A stretch of DNA of 64,000 nucleotides, taken from NCBI RefSeq assembly GCF_026241155.1, contig NZ_JAPFGP010000003.1, positions 310,001 through 374,000 of the forward strand, read 5' to 3'. A model generated the notes under the pieces. It ran no database searches. It had not been told where the DNA came from and saw nothing but the letters and a program-made list of their open reading frames with translations. Shown in pieces: positions 41,952 to 51,422 of the stretch. The position numbers and the translations under genes were made by a program. This DNA comes from Paucibacter sp. PLA-PC-4 (GTDB lineage Bacteria; Pseudomonadota; Gammaproteobacteria; Burkholderiales; Burkholderiaceae_C). Every line of letters begins with the position of its first letter. Positions within the stretch are counted from its first letter, which is position 1.

Positions 41952-43496
41952 TCAACGCAGCTGGAACACCGCGACCGCCTGCACCAGTTGCTGAGCCTGC
42001 TGCTTCAAGCTCTCGGCCGCAGCGGCCGATTCCTCGACCAGGGCAGCGTTCTCCTGGGTGGCCCGGTCCATCTGCGAAACGGCCTCGCCAACCTGCGCCA
42101 CACCCGAGCTCTGCTCGCTGCTGGCGGCGCTGATCTCGCCCATGATGTCGGTGACGCGGCGGATCGAGGCCACCACCTCCTCGATAGTGCTGCCGGCGCG
42201 GTCTACCTGGCTGCTACCCAGCTCGACCCGCTCGACACTGGCGCCGATCAGCGACTTGATCTCCTTGGCCGCTTCTGCCGAGCGCCCGGCCAGCGAGCGC
42301 ACCTCGCTGGCGACGACTGCGAAGCCACGACCCTGCTCGCCGGCGCGGGCCGCCTCGACGGCCGCATTCAATGCCAAGATATTCGTCTGAAAAGCGATGC
42401 CATCGATCACGCCGATGATGTCGGCGATCTTTTTCGAGCTCTCGCTGATCTCGCGCATCGTGCCAACCACCTGGCTGACCGCCTCGCCGCCCTGGCCCGC
42501 CACCTGGGAAGCGGCCAACGCCAGCTGATTGGCCTGCTGGGCATTGTCGGCATTGCCTTTGACGGTGCTGCCCAGCTGTTCCATCGACGCGGCAGTTTGC
42601 TCCAGTGCCGAGGCCTGCTGCTCGGTCCGAGACGACAGATCGTGGTTGCCCGAGGAGATCTGGGCCGAGGCCGTAGCGACGCTCTCGGCGCCATCGCGCA
42701 CCTCACGCACGATGGCTGCCAATCGAGCCTGCATCTCGCGCAGCGCATTCAGAAGGCGACCGGTCTCGTTGCTGCCACCGGCCGAGATCGGCAGCGACAG
42801 ATCGCCGGCGGCCACGCCGCTGGCCACCCGCACGGCCTCGTTGAGCGGCGCGGTGATCGAACGGATCAGCCACCAGCTCAGGCCCAGCGCCAGACCCAGC
42901 GCTGCGCCGATCAGCAGTCCCATCTGCAGCTTGGCACTGCGTGCCTCCTGCTCGGCCTGCTGGCTGGACAGGTCCATCAGCTTGTTGCCCAGCGTGATCA
43001 GCTCGTCGGCGGCCGCCATGTAGGCCTGCTGCTTGGGCTTCATGTCTTTCAGCAACACGGCCTTGGCGGTCTCGACATCACCGGCGCGCAAGGCCTTGGT
43101 GACCTTCTCACGCTCGATCCTATAGGCGGCACGGGCCTCGTTGAGCTTGGCGATGCCGGCCTTGCCACCCGGCGTCGTCATGATCTTGGTCATCGCGTCG
43201 ATGGTGGCGCCGGTCGACTTGGAGGCCGCGTCGATGATGGCGAACTCGGCCTCGATATCGGTCGGCTCGGTCATGATGGCCAGATTGCGCAGCGACAGCG
43301 CCACCTGGCTGTTGGTGGCCTTGATCGAGTTGAAGGCCTTAACCTTGGGATAGCGGTCTTCCATCGCCAGCTTGAAGTGGCTGTCCATCGCGTCCAGCTT
43401 GGCCCAGGCCAGCAGGCCCAGGAGCAGAATCAGCACGGCCATCGCGCCAAATCCGAGACCCAGTCGGGTCGATATCTTCATCTGGTCTAAGTTCAT
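41952..43496 (-). CDS. Methyl-accepting chemotaxis protein
   Basis: A 514-residue chemoreceptor: span 1 at about 12-33, a periplasmic four-helix-bundle domain to about 190, span 2 ([19 protein letters not shown]), a HAMP domain, and the cytoplasmic signalling domain with hairpin signature [40 protein letters not shown]. Helical Glu/Gln-rich methylation regions flank it. There is no C-terminal pentapeptide for CheR tethering. The ATG at 43496 begins [19 protein letters not shown], the usual start of Tar-like receptors in Burkholderiales. The ligand is unknown; no che genes are nearby. Confidence 0.96.
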   Translation of the reverse strand: MNLDQMKISTRLGLGFGAMAVLILLLGLLAWAKLDAMDSHFKLAMEDRYPKVKAFNSIKATNSQVALSLRNLAIMTEPTDIEAEFAIIDAASKSTGATIDAMTKIMTTPGGKAGIAKLNEARAAYRIEREKVTKALRAGDVETAKAVLLKDMKPKQQAYMAAADELITLGNKLMDLSSQQAEQEARSAKLQMGLLIGAALGLALGLSWWLIRSITAPLNEAVRVASGVAAGDLSLPISAGGSNETGRLLNALREMQARLAAIVREVRDGAESVATASAQISSGNHDLSSRTEQQASALEQTAASMEQLGSTVKGNADNAQQANQLALAASQVAGQGGEAVSQVVGTMREISESSKKIADIIGVIDGIAFQTNILALNAAVEAARAGEQGRGFAVVASEVRSLAGRSAEAAKEIKSLIGASVERVELGSSQVDRAGSTIEEVVASIRRVTDIMGEISAASSEQSSGVAQVGEAVSQMDRATQENAALVEESAAAAESLKQQAQQLVQAVAVFQLR

Positions 43497-43689
43497 CAGT
43501 GTCTCTCTGAGTTGGGGTTCCTGCAGCCAGTAGGCGACGCTTGCGGGCTCCCGGCTCGCATGAAAAAACCCCTTGTTACCCTTCATACGGCGCCCCGCTA
43601 CGCAGAGCGCCCAAAGCGCTCGCTGAGCGCACTTCGGCCGGGCTTTGGGCCACAATCGGCGCCACCGCAAACCAGTCAGGGAGTGATGG

Positions 43690-44907
43690 ATGTCAGCCTG
43701 CAAAATCCTTGTCGCCCAGGGCGGCGGACCGACGGCGGTGATCAACCAGTCGATGGTGGGTGTGGTGCTGGAGGCGCGGCGCAGCCGCGCGGTGGACCTG
43801 GTCTACGGCGCTCGGCACGGCGTACGCGGCATCGTGAGCGAGGACTTCGTCGACCTGACCCAGGAGACCAGCCACAACCTGGAGCTGGTCGCGAACACGC
43901 CCTCGTCCGCGTTGGGCTCGACTCGCGACAAGCCCGACGCTGCCTACTGCCACAAGATCTTCAAGGTGCTGCAGGCCCACGGCATTAGCCACTTTTTCTA
44001 TATCGGCGGCAACGACTCCTCGGACACGGTGCGCATCGTCGCCGAGGAAGCCGCCGCTGCCGGCTATCCTCTGCGCTGCATCCACATCCCCAAGACAATA
44101 GACAATGACCTGGTCGGCAACGACCACACACCAGGCTTCCCCTCGGCAGCGCGCTTCGTGGCCCAGGCTTTCGCAGGCGCCAATCTGGACAATGCGGCGC
44201 TGCCTGGCGTCTATTTGGGCGTCGTGATGGGCCGCCACGCCGGCTTCCTGACCGCCGCTTCGGCGCTGGGCAAGAAGTTCGCCGATGACGGCCCGCACCT
44301 GATCTACCTGCCCGAGCGGGTGTTCGAGACCGAGCGCTTCCTGACAGATGTGAAGACCATGTACCAGCGTCATGGCCGCTGCGTGGTGGCGGTCTCGGAA
44401 GGCATCCATGACGCCTCTGGCGCCCCGATGCTGGCCCAACTGGCCCGCGACCTGGAGCGCGACGACCATGGCAATGTGCAGCTCTCCGGCACCGGCGCGC
44501 TGGCCGATCTGCTGTGCGAGGAGGTCAAGAGCAAGCTGGGTATCAAGCGCGTGCGCGGCGACACCTTCGGCTATCTGCAGCGCAGCTTCATCGGCTGTGT
44601 GTCGGATGTCGACCAGCGCGAGGCCCGCGAGGTCGGCGAGAAGGCGGTGCAGTTCGCCTTCCACGGCGACCGCGACGGCTCGGTCGCGATAAAGCGCACC
44701 GGCTTCTACTCGGTGGACTATGAGCTTCTGCCGCTGGCCGCCGTGGCCGGCAAGACCCGGGTGATGGAGGACGAGTTCATCAGCGCGGAGGGCACCGATG
44801 TCACCGATGCCTTCCGCCTCTATCTGCGTCCGCTGCTGGGCTCGGGCATGCCCGATGCGTTCCGGCTGCGGCCCAACCCGGTCGCCAAGGTGCTCAATAA
44901 GAGCTGA
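43690..44907 (+). CDS. 6-phosphofructokinase, pyrophosphate-dependent type
   Basis: A 405-residue phosphofructokinase of the group that phosphorylates fructose-6-phosphate reversibly. At the phosphoryl-donor site the sequence is GGNDSSD, with Asp where ATP enzymes have Gly, and PKTIDNDL, with Lys where ATP enzymes have Gly; these substitutions block ATP and favour pyrophosphate. The N residue replaces the Asp of the common GGDD. Other landmarks: [29 protein letters not shown]. The longer length also fits PPi-PFKs. It abuts the convergent HAD gene: the two stop codons are adjacent within the palindrome GCTGATCAGC. Confidence 0.92.
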   Translation: MSACKILVAQGGGPTAVINQSMVGVVLEARRSRAVDLVYGARHGVRGIVSEDFVDLTQETSHNLELVANTPSSALGSTRDKPDAAYCHKIFKVLQAHGISHFFYIGGNDSSDTVRIVAEEAAAAGYPLRCIHIPKTIDNDLVGNDHTPGFPSAARFVAQAFAGANLDNAALPGVYLGVVMGRHAGFLTAASALGKKFADDGPHLIYLPERVFETERFLTDVKTMYQRHGRCVVAVSEGIHDASGAPMLAQLARDLERDDHGNVQLSGTGALADLLCEEVKSKLGIKRVRGDTFGYLQRSFIGCVSDVDQREAREVGEKAVQFAFHGDRDGSVAIKRTGFYSVDYELLPLAAVAGKTRVMEDEFISAEGTDVTDAFRLYLRPLLGSGMPDAFRLRPNPVAKVLNKS

Positions 44908-45594
44908 TCAGCAGCCCAACATATCGGCGAGTTCGGTCAGGCTCTGCGCCTCGTAGTCGACCGGTCCGAAGGCCCGGCTTTCGCCACGCCCTGGGCCTTG
45001 CTCATCGGGTCGGGCGATGAAAGCCGTGGCCAGGCCGGCTGCCCGGGCGGCTGCCAGGTCCGCGCTGTGGGCGGCCACCATCAGGGCATCCTCGGGCGCG
45101 GCGTCGAAGGCCAGCACGGCCGTCAGGTAGACGATGGCCTTGGGCTTGTAGTCGCGCGCCAGCTCGGCGCCAGTGATGGCGTCCCAGTGCCAGCCGTTCT
45201 GTCGAGCGAGATCGGCCATCAGCGAGATATTGCCGTTCGAGCAGGGCGCAAGACGAAAGCGCTGGCGCAGCCGTTGCAGCGCTGCACCGACATCGGGCCA
45301 GGCCGCCAACCGGTGCCACGCCAAGTTCAGCTCGCGTCGCGCCGTCTCGTCCAGGTGGTCTAGCCCGAAGTCCTTGAGCACCAGGTCCAGATTGCGCCGG
45401 TGCAGCACATCGAGCTTGCAAAAGGGCAAACGACCGGCCCTTACCTCCTCCATCGCCGGCTGGTACTGAGCCCGCCAAGCCTCGGCGAAGGCTTCGGCGC
45501 GCGTTCGCCCCAGCAGCGGCAGCAGCTCGGCCCCGATCGAGCCGCGCCAGTCGACCAGGGTGCCGAAGACATCGAAGAGCAGGACTTTAGGCAT
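44908..45594 (-). CDS. Haloacid dehalogenase, type II
   Basis: A 228-residue HAD hydrolase of the L-2-haloacid dehalogenase subfamily. Motif I is LLFDVFGTLVDWR (nucleophile Asp8 with no second Asp two residues later, as in dehalogenases rather than phosphatases). Motif II is LAPCSNGN and motif III is DYKPKAIVY, with VAAHSADLAAARAAG as motif IV. Cap helices match the type II layout. The natural substrate may be a short 2-haloacid, but many such annotations are unproven. Convergent with the PFK gene; no haloacid permease is nearby. Confidence 0.88.
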   Translation of the reverse strand: MPKVLLFDVFGTLVDWRGSIGAELLPLLGRTRAEAFAEAWRAQYQPAMEEVRAGRLPFCKLDVLHRRNLDLVLKDFGLDHLDETARRELNLAWHRLAAWPDVGAALQRLRQRFRLAPCSNGNISLMADLARQNGWHWDAITGAELARDYKPKAIVYLTAVLAFDAAPEDALMVAAHSADLAAARAAGLATAFIARPDEQGPGRGESRAFGPVDYEAQSLTELADMLGC

Positions 45595-45629
45595 GGGCCA
45601 TTGTGCATGGCCCGGTCTCTCGTCGTCTC

Positions 45630-46397
45630 TCAGAAGTTGCGGCTGGCCGCCAAGGCCAAAGTCGGCTGGTTCTTCTGTTGCACCAGCGGGCTGCCGGCGG
45701 CATCGCCGCGCAGGCTGGCGACACCCAGCTTGGCGAAAAGCTGCCAGTCGGCGCCAAGCTGGTAGCTGGCCTGAGCGAACAGGCCCAGGCTGTGCAGGCC
45801 GGCGCCGACCTGGTGCGGCCGAAGTCCCGAGGCCCGGGCCTGAGCGCTGTTGATGCCAAGCAGTGCCTGGCCCAGCCTGGCATCCAGAAGCTTGGCCGAG
45901 GCTCCGAAAGCCAGTGCCAGGCCGGGAGTGGGCAGCAAGCCATAACCGGCTTCGAGCTCTACGCTGCTGCCGCGCGCGCCGGGCCTGCTGCCCTGACCCA
46001 GCCGCGTGCTGCTGACCGCATTGACGAACACCGGCCCCAGCGCCAGCTCGGCACCCAGGCGCAGGGCCGGCGCCACCTTGACCTCGTCGAGCGCCTGCAC
46101 GCGAGGGCCATCCTTGCGGCGGCGCTGATGCATGTCGACGAATAGCGCGGCGCTGACGCTGGCGCCCTCACCCAGCTCGGACTCGTAGCCGACGCCGCGC
46201 AGACTGCCGAGGAAGACATGCTTACGCCAGCGCGCCTCTATCAGTGGCGCGGCCAGCACGCGCTGCTTGTCGGCGCCGACATACTTAGGCTGGGCCAGCG
46301 CGGCCACGCCGCCGCGCAGTCGCCAGTCGCTGTCGGCAGCGGCGGCCGGAGCGCAGGCGGCCAGCAGGAGCAGGGGCAAAACAAGGCTAACTCTCAT
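45630..46397 (-). CDS. MipA/OmpV-family outer-membrane protein
   Basis: A 255-residue outer-membrane protein. A signal peptide (MRVSLVLPLLLLAACAPAAAA) is followed by alternating beta-strand pattern: WRLRGGVAALAQPKYVGADKQRVLAAPLIEARW, VGYESELGEGASVSAALF, and a terminal LALAASRNF ending in Phe as outer-membrane barrels do. Members serve as MltA-interacting scaffolds, porins, or antibiotic-responsive barrels. It diverges from an OmpR-type two-component system; tandem CTTCAT-N5-CTTCAT repeats 52-100 bases upstream suggest direct control by it. The ATG at 46397 starts the signal peptide. Confidence 0.9.
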   Translation of the reverse strand: MRVSLVLPLLLLAACAPAAAADSDWRLRGGVAALAQPKYVGADKQRVLAAPLIEARWRKHVFLGSLRGVGYESELGEGASVSAALFVDMHQRRRKDGPRVQALDEVKVAPALRLGAELALGPVFVNAVSSTRLGQGSRPGARGSSVELEAGYGLLPTPGLALAFGASAKLLDARLGQALLGINSAQARASGLRPHQVGAGLHSLGLFAQASYQLGADWQLFAKLGVASLRGDAAGSPLVQQKNQPTLALAASRNF

Positions 46398-46448
46398 GAC
46401 GGTTTCGGTCTCGCAGTTGATGACGCCAGTCAGTGTGCAAAGCCGGTA

Positions 46449-46497
46449 ATGAAGCAGCGATGAAGGGGGGCGCGCCTCGCATGAAGCCTTGATGAAG
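46449..46497 (-). promoter_or_regulatory. Two PmrA-box-like tandem repeats between mipA-like gene and response regulator
   Basis: ATGAAG occurs four times: 46449, 46460, 46481 and 46492. Within each pair the spacing is N5, giving an 11-bp period; the pairs start 32 bp apart, about three helical turns. On the minus strand this is CTTCAT-N5-CTTCAT twice. OmpR/PhoB-family dimers bind 11-bp direct repeats, and PmrA/QseB boxes have the related form YTTAAK-N5-YTTAAK. Confidence 0.65.
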
Positions 46498-46591
46498 GCC
46501 TGCGGTGGTGACGCCACGGCGATGCGCTGGCGGCGCTTCTAGAATCCGCTGCCGTCGCCGGCGCCGCCCACCAAGGAGGGGCAAACCCACC

Positions 46592-47269
46592 ATGTCCAGC
46601 ATTCTTCTGATCGAAGACGACCTGCCTCTGGGGCACTCACTGCAGCGTGTGCTGAGCATGGCCGGGCACCGGGTCGTGTGGCTGCGCAGCGCAAGCGACG
46701 CGAGGCGCTTTCTCTGCGAGCTGCCCTTCGATCTACTGCTACTGGACATCGGCCTACCCGACGAGAGCGGACTGGCGCTGCTGGCCTGGTGGCGCGCGCT
46801 GGGCCGGGCCACGCCGGTGATGCTGATCACCGCGCGCGACAGCGTCGAGGAGCGGGTCGAGGGCCTGGACGCCGGCGCCGACGACTATCTGGGCAAGCCC
46901 TTCGCGATGGAGGAGCTGCTGTCGCGGGTGCGTGCGCTGCTGCGTCGCCACAGCGGCCAGTCCAGTAACACCTGGCAGCTTGGCGAGCTGGTGATAGACA
47001 CCGCGCGCCGGCGCGTGCTGCTGGCCGAGGCCGAGGTCGCCCTGTCGGCGCGCGAGTACGACATCCTGCTGACCCTGGCGGCCGAGCCAGGCCGGGTACT
47101 GACGCGCGAGCAGATCGAGCGCGGCCTCGGCGGCGGCGAGCTGCTGGACAGCAATGCCATCGATGTCCATGTCTACAAGCTGCGCAAGAAGCTGGGCAAT
47201 GATTGGATCGCCACGGTGCGTGGCGTGGGCTACGTGCTGGAGGCGCCGGTCTGCGCCGCCTCCTCGTGA
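46592..47269 (+). CDS. OmpR-family response regulator (QseB/PmrA-like)
   Basis: A 225-residue regulator: receiver with acidic EDD, phospho-acceptor D52 in LLLLDIGLPDE, Thr in LITARD and Lys in YLGKPF; then a winged helix with LSAREYDILLTLAAEPGRVLTREQIE and DSNAIDVHVYKLRKKLG. The subgroup resembles QseB/PmrA/BasR. AAGGAGGGG lies before the ATG at 46592. The stop overlaps the kinase start as GTGA, so the pair is translationally coupled. It probably acts on the tandem repeats in the divergent promoter region, controlling itself and the MipA-like protein. Confidence 0.95.
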   Translation: MSSILLIEDDLPLGHSLQRVLSMAGHRVVWLRSASDARRFLCELPFDLLLLDIGLPDESGLALLAWWRALGRATPVMLITARDSVEERVEGLDAGADDYLGKPFAMEELLSRVRALLRRHSGQSSNTWQLGELVIDTARRRVLLAEAEVALSAREYDILLTLAAEPGRVLTREQIERGLGGGELLDSNAIDVHVYKLRKKLGNDWIATVRGVGYVLEAPVCAASS

Positions 47270-48636
47270 AGCCGGCGGCACGCTGGGCGCCGGCCTCGCT
47301 GAGCAGTCGCCTGATCGCCTGGCAGGCGTTTGCCCTTTTTGTGGCCTGGCTGGTGCTGGCCGGGCTGCTGACCTGGCGCGGCATCGCCTGGGGCGAAACC
47401 GATGTGGAGGCTCGACTGCAGCAGATGGCCACGGTGCTCGCGTCCGCAGCGGCCAGCCCCGAGGCCGAACTGCCGCAGCGCCTGAAGGCCACCGACGATG
47501 CGGTGCTGGCCCTGCTGGGTCTGGACGGGGACGTTGGCTCGGGCTTGCATCCGGCCTACCAGGTCTGGGACGCTCAGGGCCGCCTGCTCTATCGCAGCGC
47601 CAACGCCCCGGCCACCCGCCTTGACGCCGAGCCTGCGGCGGGTGAAGCCGCGCGCTGGCTGGTGCAGCGCGCGGACCCGGGTGAGGGGCGAGTGCTGCTG
47701 ATCGCCGAGCCCCGCGAGGTCGCCCTCGGCGCGGTGCTGCCGGTGCTATGGCTGGTCCTGCAATCCCAGCTGGGAGTCTTCCTCTGGCACGGCCTGGTGA
47801 TCTGGTTCAGCGTGCGCGCCGGCCTGCGCCCCCTGGCCCTACTGGCCCAGCGCATCGCGCGGCGCGGCGCCGGAGATCTGGCGCCGGTGCAGGTGGACAA
47901 GCTCTACACCGAGACCGCTCCGCTGGTCAGCGCGCTCAACGGCCTGCTGGCGCGCGAGGGCCAGCGCCTGGAGGCCGAGCGGCGCTTTCTGGCCGATGCG
48001 GCGCACGAGCTGCGCACGCCGCTGGCCGCCGCCAGCGCGCAAGCCCACCTGCTGCTCAGCGAACACGAGCCGCAGGCCCGCGCCGAAGCGGCCGGCGCGC
48101 TGCGCGCCGGCATCGCGCGGGTCTCGCATCTGCTGGCCCAGCTGCTGACCCTGGCGCGCGCGGAGACCACGGTGCAAACGCTCAAGCCCGAGCGCCTGGA
48201 CGCCGCCGCGCTGCTGCGTGAGCGAATCGCTCAGCTAGCCCCGCTGGCGCGCCAGCGCGGCATCCAGCTGGAGCTGCTGGCACCCGATCATCACGACGCG
48301 CTGCTGGAGCGCAGCGGCTTTTGCTCCGTGGTCGACAACCTGGTGGACAACGCGATCCGCTACAGCCCGGGCGGAGCACGGGTGGAAGTGCACCTTGCAA
48401 ACCTGGCCGCTCGCATCGCGGTGACGGTACGCGATAACGGACCCGGCCTTCACCCGACCCAGCGCGAGCGGGTGTTCGAGCGCTTTTATCGCGTGCCGGG
48501 CAGCACCGAGCAAGGCACCGGCCTGGGCCTGGCCATCGTCAAGCGCATCGCCGAGCGCGAGGGCGCATCGCTGGCCTTTGTCGACGGGCTGGACGGCCGC
48601 GGACTGGGGCTCAGGATAGGCTATCCGGCCACGTGA
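47266..48636 (+). CDS. Sensor histidine kinase (QseC/BasS-like)
   Basis: A 456-residue membrane kinase. Two spans (LIAWQAFALFVAWLVLAGLLTW and VLPVLWLVLQSQLGVFLWHGLVIWF) enclose a periplasmic sensor of about 120 residues (2CSK-N type), followed by a HAMP-like linker. The dimerisation domain has H247 in FLADAAHELRTPLAA. The ATPase has the N box VVDNLVDNAIRYSPGG, DNGPGL and GTGLGLAIVKRIAE. All catalytic residues are present. The start is taken as GTG at 47266, overlapping the regulator stop; a longer frame inside the regulator gene is not supported. The signal is unknown; related kinases sense metals, cationic peptides or polyamines. Confidence 0.94.
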   Translation: MKPAARWAPASLSSRLIAWQAFALFVAWLVLAGLLTWRGIAWGETDVEARLQQMATVLASAAASPEAELPQRLKATDDAVLALLGLDGDVGSGLHPAYQVWDAQGRLLYRSANAPATRLDAEPAAGEAARWLVQRADPGEGRVLLIAEPREVALGAVLPVLWLVLQSQLGVFLWHGLVIWFSVRAGLRPLALLAQRIARRGAGDLAPVQVDKLYTETAPLVSALNGLLAREGQRLEAERRFLADAAHELRTPLAAASAQAHLLLSEHEPQARAEAAGALRAGIARVSHLLAQLLTLARAETTVQTLKPERLDAAALLRERIAQLAPLARQRGIQLELLAPDHHDALLERSGFCSVVDNLVDNAIRYSPGGARVEVHLANLAARIAVTVRDNGPGLHPTQRERVFERFYRVPGSTEQGTGLGLAIVKRIAEREGASLAFVDGLDGRGLGLRIGYPAT

Positions 48637-48639
48637 GAC

Positions 48640-49608
48640 TCAAGCGCAGCGCCCGTCCTGCAACTCGCCCAGCCGCACGAGGCTGTAGCTGTCTTCGGGC
48701 CGGTCGCTGCGTGCCAGGGCCTGACGCAGCGCCGGCAGCAGTGTGCAGTCGAGATCGGGCAGGCCCAACAGGCCCTGGATCACGTAGACATCGCGGGTCT
48801 GCGCCAGCAGCTCGCGCCGCAGCTCGGCCGGCAGGGCCGGGTTGGCGGCGAACTGGCGATCCAGATGCGTGATGCTGCGCGGCCGATGGTAGAGCTCGCG
48901 CAGCAACTCGGGCGGCGTGTTCGGATGGCGGGCCAGATCGCTAAAGAAGTAGTCTGGATTGGCAGGCCGGCGGTAGATGCGGGCCAGGGTGTCGGGTCGC
49001 GTTTGGGGATGGCGTGCCACGCTCAGCACAATGCCGAAGTCCGCCGAATCGGCCAGGCGGTCCAGAGTCGCGGGCGGGACCTGGGGCTGCTCCAGCAGCG
49101 GCAGCAGCCAGGCCCGGTCCTGCGCATGGCGCTGGACCAAGGCCTCGATCTGCGCCCCCTCCCCGCCTGGATGCTGTGCCAGCATGGCCTGAAGGGCGGC
49201 CTTGTTGCGCTCGATCTCGGCGCGATGCGCGGCGTTCTGGGCCGCGCGCTGCTGGTTGTGTGCCCGCGTCTGGAACCCCTGGGCCAGCAGCAGCACCGGC
49301 CCGGCCAAGGCAGCCAGCAGAGCCAGACAGCCCAGGCCCGCACGCCAGCGGCGCGGGCTGTGGCGAGCGTTCGCGCCCGCCCAGCCCAGCACACCCGCGG
49401 CAAGCGCATAAAAAGGCAGGGGCAGCAGGCCTAGCGCGCCGGTAGAAGACTGCGACTGGAACACCGCCCAGACCCCGCAAGCCCCCACGGCCAGCGCCAG
49501 ACCCAAGCCCTCGGCCAGGCCGCAATATCGCCGCTTCCAGAGCAGCCAGGCCAGGCCCAGCAAGGGCATCAGCAAGAGCGATAGCGGTAGCGCGAGAAAG
49601 CCGAGCAT
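48640..49608 (-). CDS. Membrane protein with LRV-like helical repeats
   Basis: A 322-residue protein. Four hydrophobic segments fill the first 110 residues (LALPLSLLLMPLLGLAWLLW, GLALAVGACGVWAVF, LLPLPFYALAAGVLGWAGA, ALLAALAGPVLLLAQGF). A coiled-coil-like stretch (QQRAAQNAAHRAEIERNKAAL) leads to a cytoplasmic region with leucine-rich-variant-like repeats of about 24 residues: VARHPQTRPDTLARIYRRP, LARHPNTPPELLRELYHRP and FAANPALPAELRRELLA. Such repeats form curved helical surfaces for protein binding. No enzyme motif is seen. Convergent with the kinase gene, 3 bases apart. Function unknown. Confidence 0.78.
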   Translation of the reverse strand: MLGFLALPLSLLLMPLLGLAWLLWKRRYCGLAEGLGLALAVGACGVWAVFQSQSSTGALGLLPLPFYALAAGVLGWAGANARHSPRRWRAGLGCLALLAALAGPVLLLAQGFQTRAHNQQRAAQNAAHRAEIERNKAALQAMLAQHPGGEGAQIEALVQRHAQDRAWLLPLLEQPQVPPATLDRLADSADFGIVLSVARHPQTRPDTLARIYRRPANPDYFFSDLARHPNTPPELLRELYHRPRSITHLDRQFAANPALPAELRRELLAQTRDVYVIQGLLGLPDLDCTLLPALRQALARSDRPEDSYSLVRLGELQDGRCA

Positions 49609-49638
49609 CAGATCCCCAGGGCAGTCCGCGTTTTTACA

Positions 49639-51117
49639 TCAGCTGCAAGCCACCCAGTTCACGCCGTCCCGACTGCACTCCTTCAGCCTTGTCTGGTCGG
49701 CGCGGGTGCTTTCGCGCGTCCACTCGCCGACATAGCGGTCGGTCTGCACGCGCAGCGCGGCGCTGTCATCGGTCTTGCGCTTGTGCCAGTAGATGAAGCG
49801 TTCCTCGCCCACTACGGGCGCCTCAACGCGGTAGTCCAGCGGTGCCAGGTGCTCGACCAGATGCGCCAGATCCAGCGTGGCGGCCTTGTCCTTGAGGTTA
49901 AGCCAGCCGGCCAGCGGCCCGCTGCTGGTGGCCTCGGGGCTCAGCGAGAACCGGGCATCGTGACTGACGCGGCTGATGTGGCCGTCAAGGAAAGCGACCC
50001 GGTAGCTACGCGCCAGCGGCGCCTCCAGCCCGTTGGGCGCGCGGCCGAGGCATTCGGAGGGCTCCGCCGCATCGACGGCGGCGGCGGTGTTCGCCAGGCT
50101 GTACTCGACGCCCTGGCTTGTCTTGACCGTCACGATCTCCTCGAAGCTGCAGTAGGCGGCGGCCCTGGTGGTGTCCCAGTGCTGGGTGCCCCACTTGCGC
50201 AGCGTGTAGCGCCCCTGGCCCCAGGGGCTGATGCTCTCTTCACGCAGGTGGTAGACGTTGCGGATCTGGCTCAGGTCCTCGCTCAGGCCCACCAGCTCCT
50301 GCAGGTAGCGATCTCCCGGCAGCCAGACCTGGCTGCTGCGCAGCCAGCCTTCGGTGTTGTGGTGCCCGGCTTGGCCGTACCAGACTTCGGCGCGCAGGAA
50401 GCTGGCGTCCGGGTGGCGGGCCTTCAGCAGCTGGCGGTGAGCAAAACCAGCCTTGAGCCCCTTCACAATGTCCTGGGCGATCAGGTAGGCGGCACGGTCC
50501 TGGGTCTGGATGAAGTCCGCGTGGATGCGCTGCTCGGACAGGTTGTGGCGCTGAACCAGCTCCTGCATCACGCTGCGGATCTCCAGGCTCAGGCCCTCGC
50601 GCAGGCTCTGGTTCTGCCGCAGGGTCTGGCAGCTGCCGAGCCCGGGCTGCGTAGTCGAGAGCCGGCCCTCGACCTGGGCCCAGATCGCCGTCGTCAGCGG
50701 CGAGATATTCATCAGCTGATCCACGCTAAGCGCCTGCAGGCGGGGTGCCACCGCCATCTGGTAGGCGGCGCTGACCGGGCCGCTGTCCTCATCAACGGCG
50801 TCCACCGGCACATCGACATAGAGCGTCGCATAGGGCAGGCAGGCACGGTCGCCAGCACTGAGCTCCAGCTGGTAGGCACCGGCCTGCTGCGAGACGGCGC
50901 TGGGCTCGCCGGTATCGCGGACGCGGTTGCCGTTGAGGTCCAGCCAGACGGTGGCGCCGCGCACATAACCGTCAATCACCCGGCCGACCAGCGGCTTGAC
51001 GGCAGGCACCGGTGGGGGCGATGCTGGGGTCGAGCCACCGCCACCTCCGCAGCCCACCAGCGCGCCGAAGGCCAGACACAGCAAAGCCTTCGAGGCCGCG
51101 CGCTCATTCCTATTCAT
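49639..51117 (-). CDS. Glycine-rich-linker lipoprotein with SD-repeat-like N-terminal domain
   Basis: A 492-residue lipoprotein. The lipobox LVGC is followed by GGGGGSTPASPPPVPAV, a flexible linker that would hold the protein off the membrane. The next 60 residues (VGRVIDGYVRGATVWLDLNGNRVRDTGEPSAVSQQAGAYQLEL) resemble SdrD B-like/transthyretin-like modules with a calcium-type DLNGNRVRD loop. A helical middle part and a mixed C-terminal region without recognised motifs follow. The ATG at 51117 has GAAGAAG upstream; the frame continues upstream to 51420 without signal-like features. One of three similar-linker lipoproteins within 6 kb. Function unknown. Confidence 0.78.
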   Translation of the reverse strand: MNRNERAASKALLCLAFGALVGCGGGGGSTPASPPPVPAVKPLVGRVIDGYVRGATVWLDLNGNRVRDTGEPSAVSQQAGAYQLELSAGDRACLPYATLYVDVPVDAVDEDSGPVSAAYQMAVAPRLQALSVDQLMNISPLTTAIWAQVEGRLSTTQPGLGSCQTLRQNQSLREGLSLEIRSVMQELVQRHNLSEQRIHADFIQTQDRAAYLIAQDIVKGLKAGFAHRQLLKARHPDASFLRAEVWYGQAGHHNTEGWLRSSQVWLPGDRYLQELVGLSEDLSQIRNVYHLREESISPWGQGRYTLRKWGTQHWDTTRAAAYCSFEEIVTVKTSQGVEYSLANTAAAVDAAEPSECLGRAPNGLEAPLARSYRVAFLDGHISRVSHDARFSLSPEATSSGPLAGWLNLKDKAATLDLAHLVEHLAPLDYRVEAPVVGEERFIYWHKRKTDDSAALRVQTDRYVGEWTRESTRADQTRLKECSRDGVNWVACS

Positions 51118-51422
51118 TGCTTCTTCAACTCCCTTGTCCATCAGCATCGCCGCAGCGGCGTGAAGCCGGTGTGAATTTCTACTTTCGATCGCGGCAAGAA
51201 TGCAAACCCTGTGCCGGCGAAGGCGCCGAAGAATAAAGTTGTTGATCAGGGACTCGAAGCAAGGCCGCCATCCCCTCCCGGCGTCTGCGTACAGCAGCGG
51301 ACAGTGCCCGGAAGGGGCTGAGGGCCTCGCCGACGCCACAAGTGCCTGGTCTTGACGTGTCTGGTGGGCTGCGGCCACCATGGCGAACCACAGTCGTACT
51401 AGACGGACAAGGAGTTGCAAGC
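51118..51422. other. Intergenic region between divergent lipoprotein and dienelactone hydrolase genes
   Basis: 305 bases without a supportable gene. It holds the promoters of both flanking genes. The segment near 51225-51245 is the most AT-rich part and is the likeliest promoter of the lipoprotein. AAGGAG near the end is the ribosome-binding site of the hydrolase. I see no clear dyad, RNA gene or repeat. Confidence 0.5.

Noticed and set aside
44903-44912. Palindrome GCTGATCAGC at the PFK/HAD junction as an operator
   Set aside because: It merely contains the two abutting stop codons and is 10 bp; too short and at convergent gene ends.
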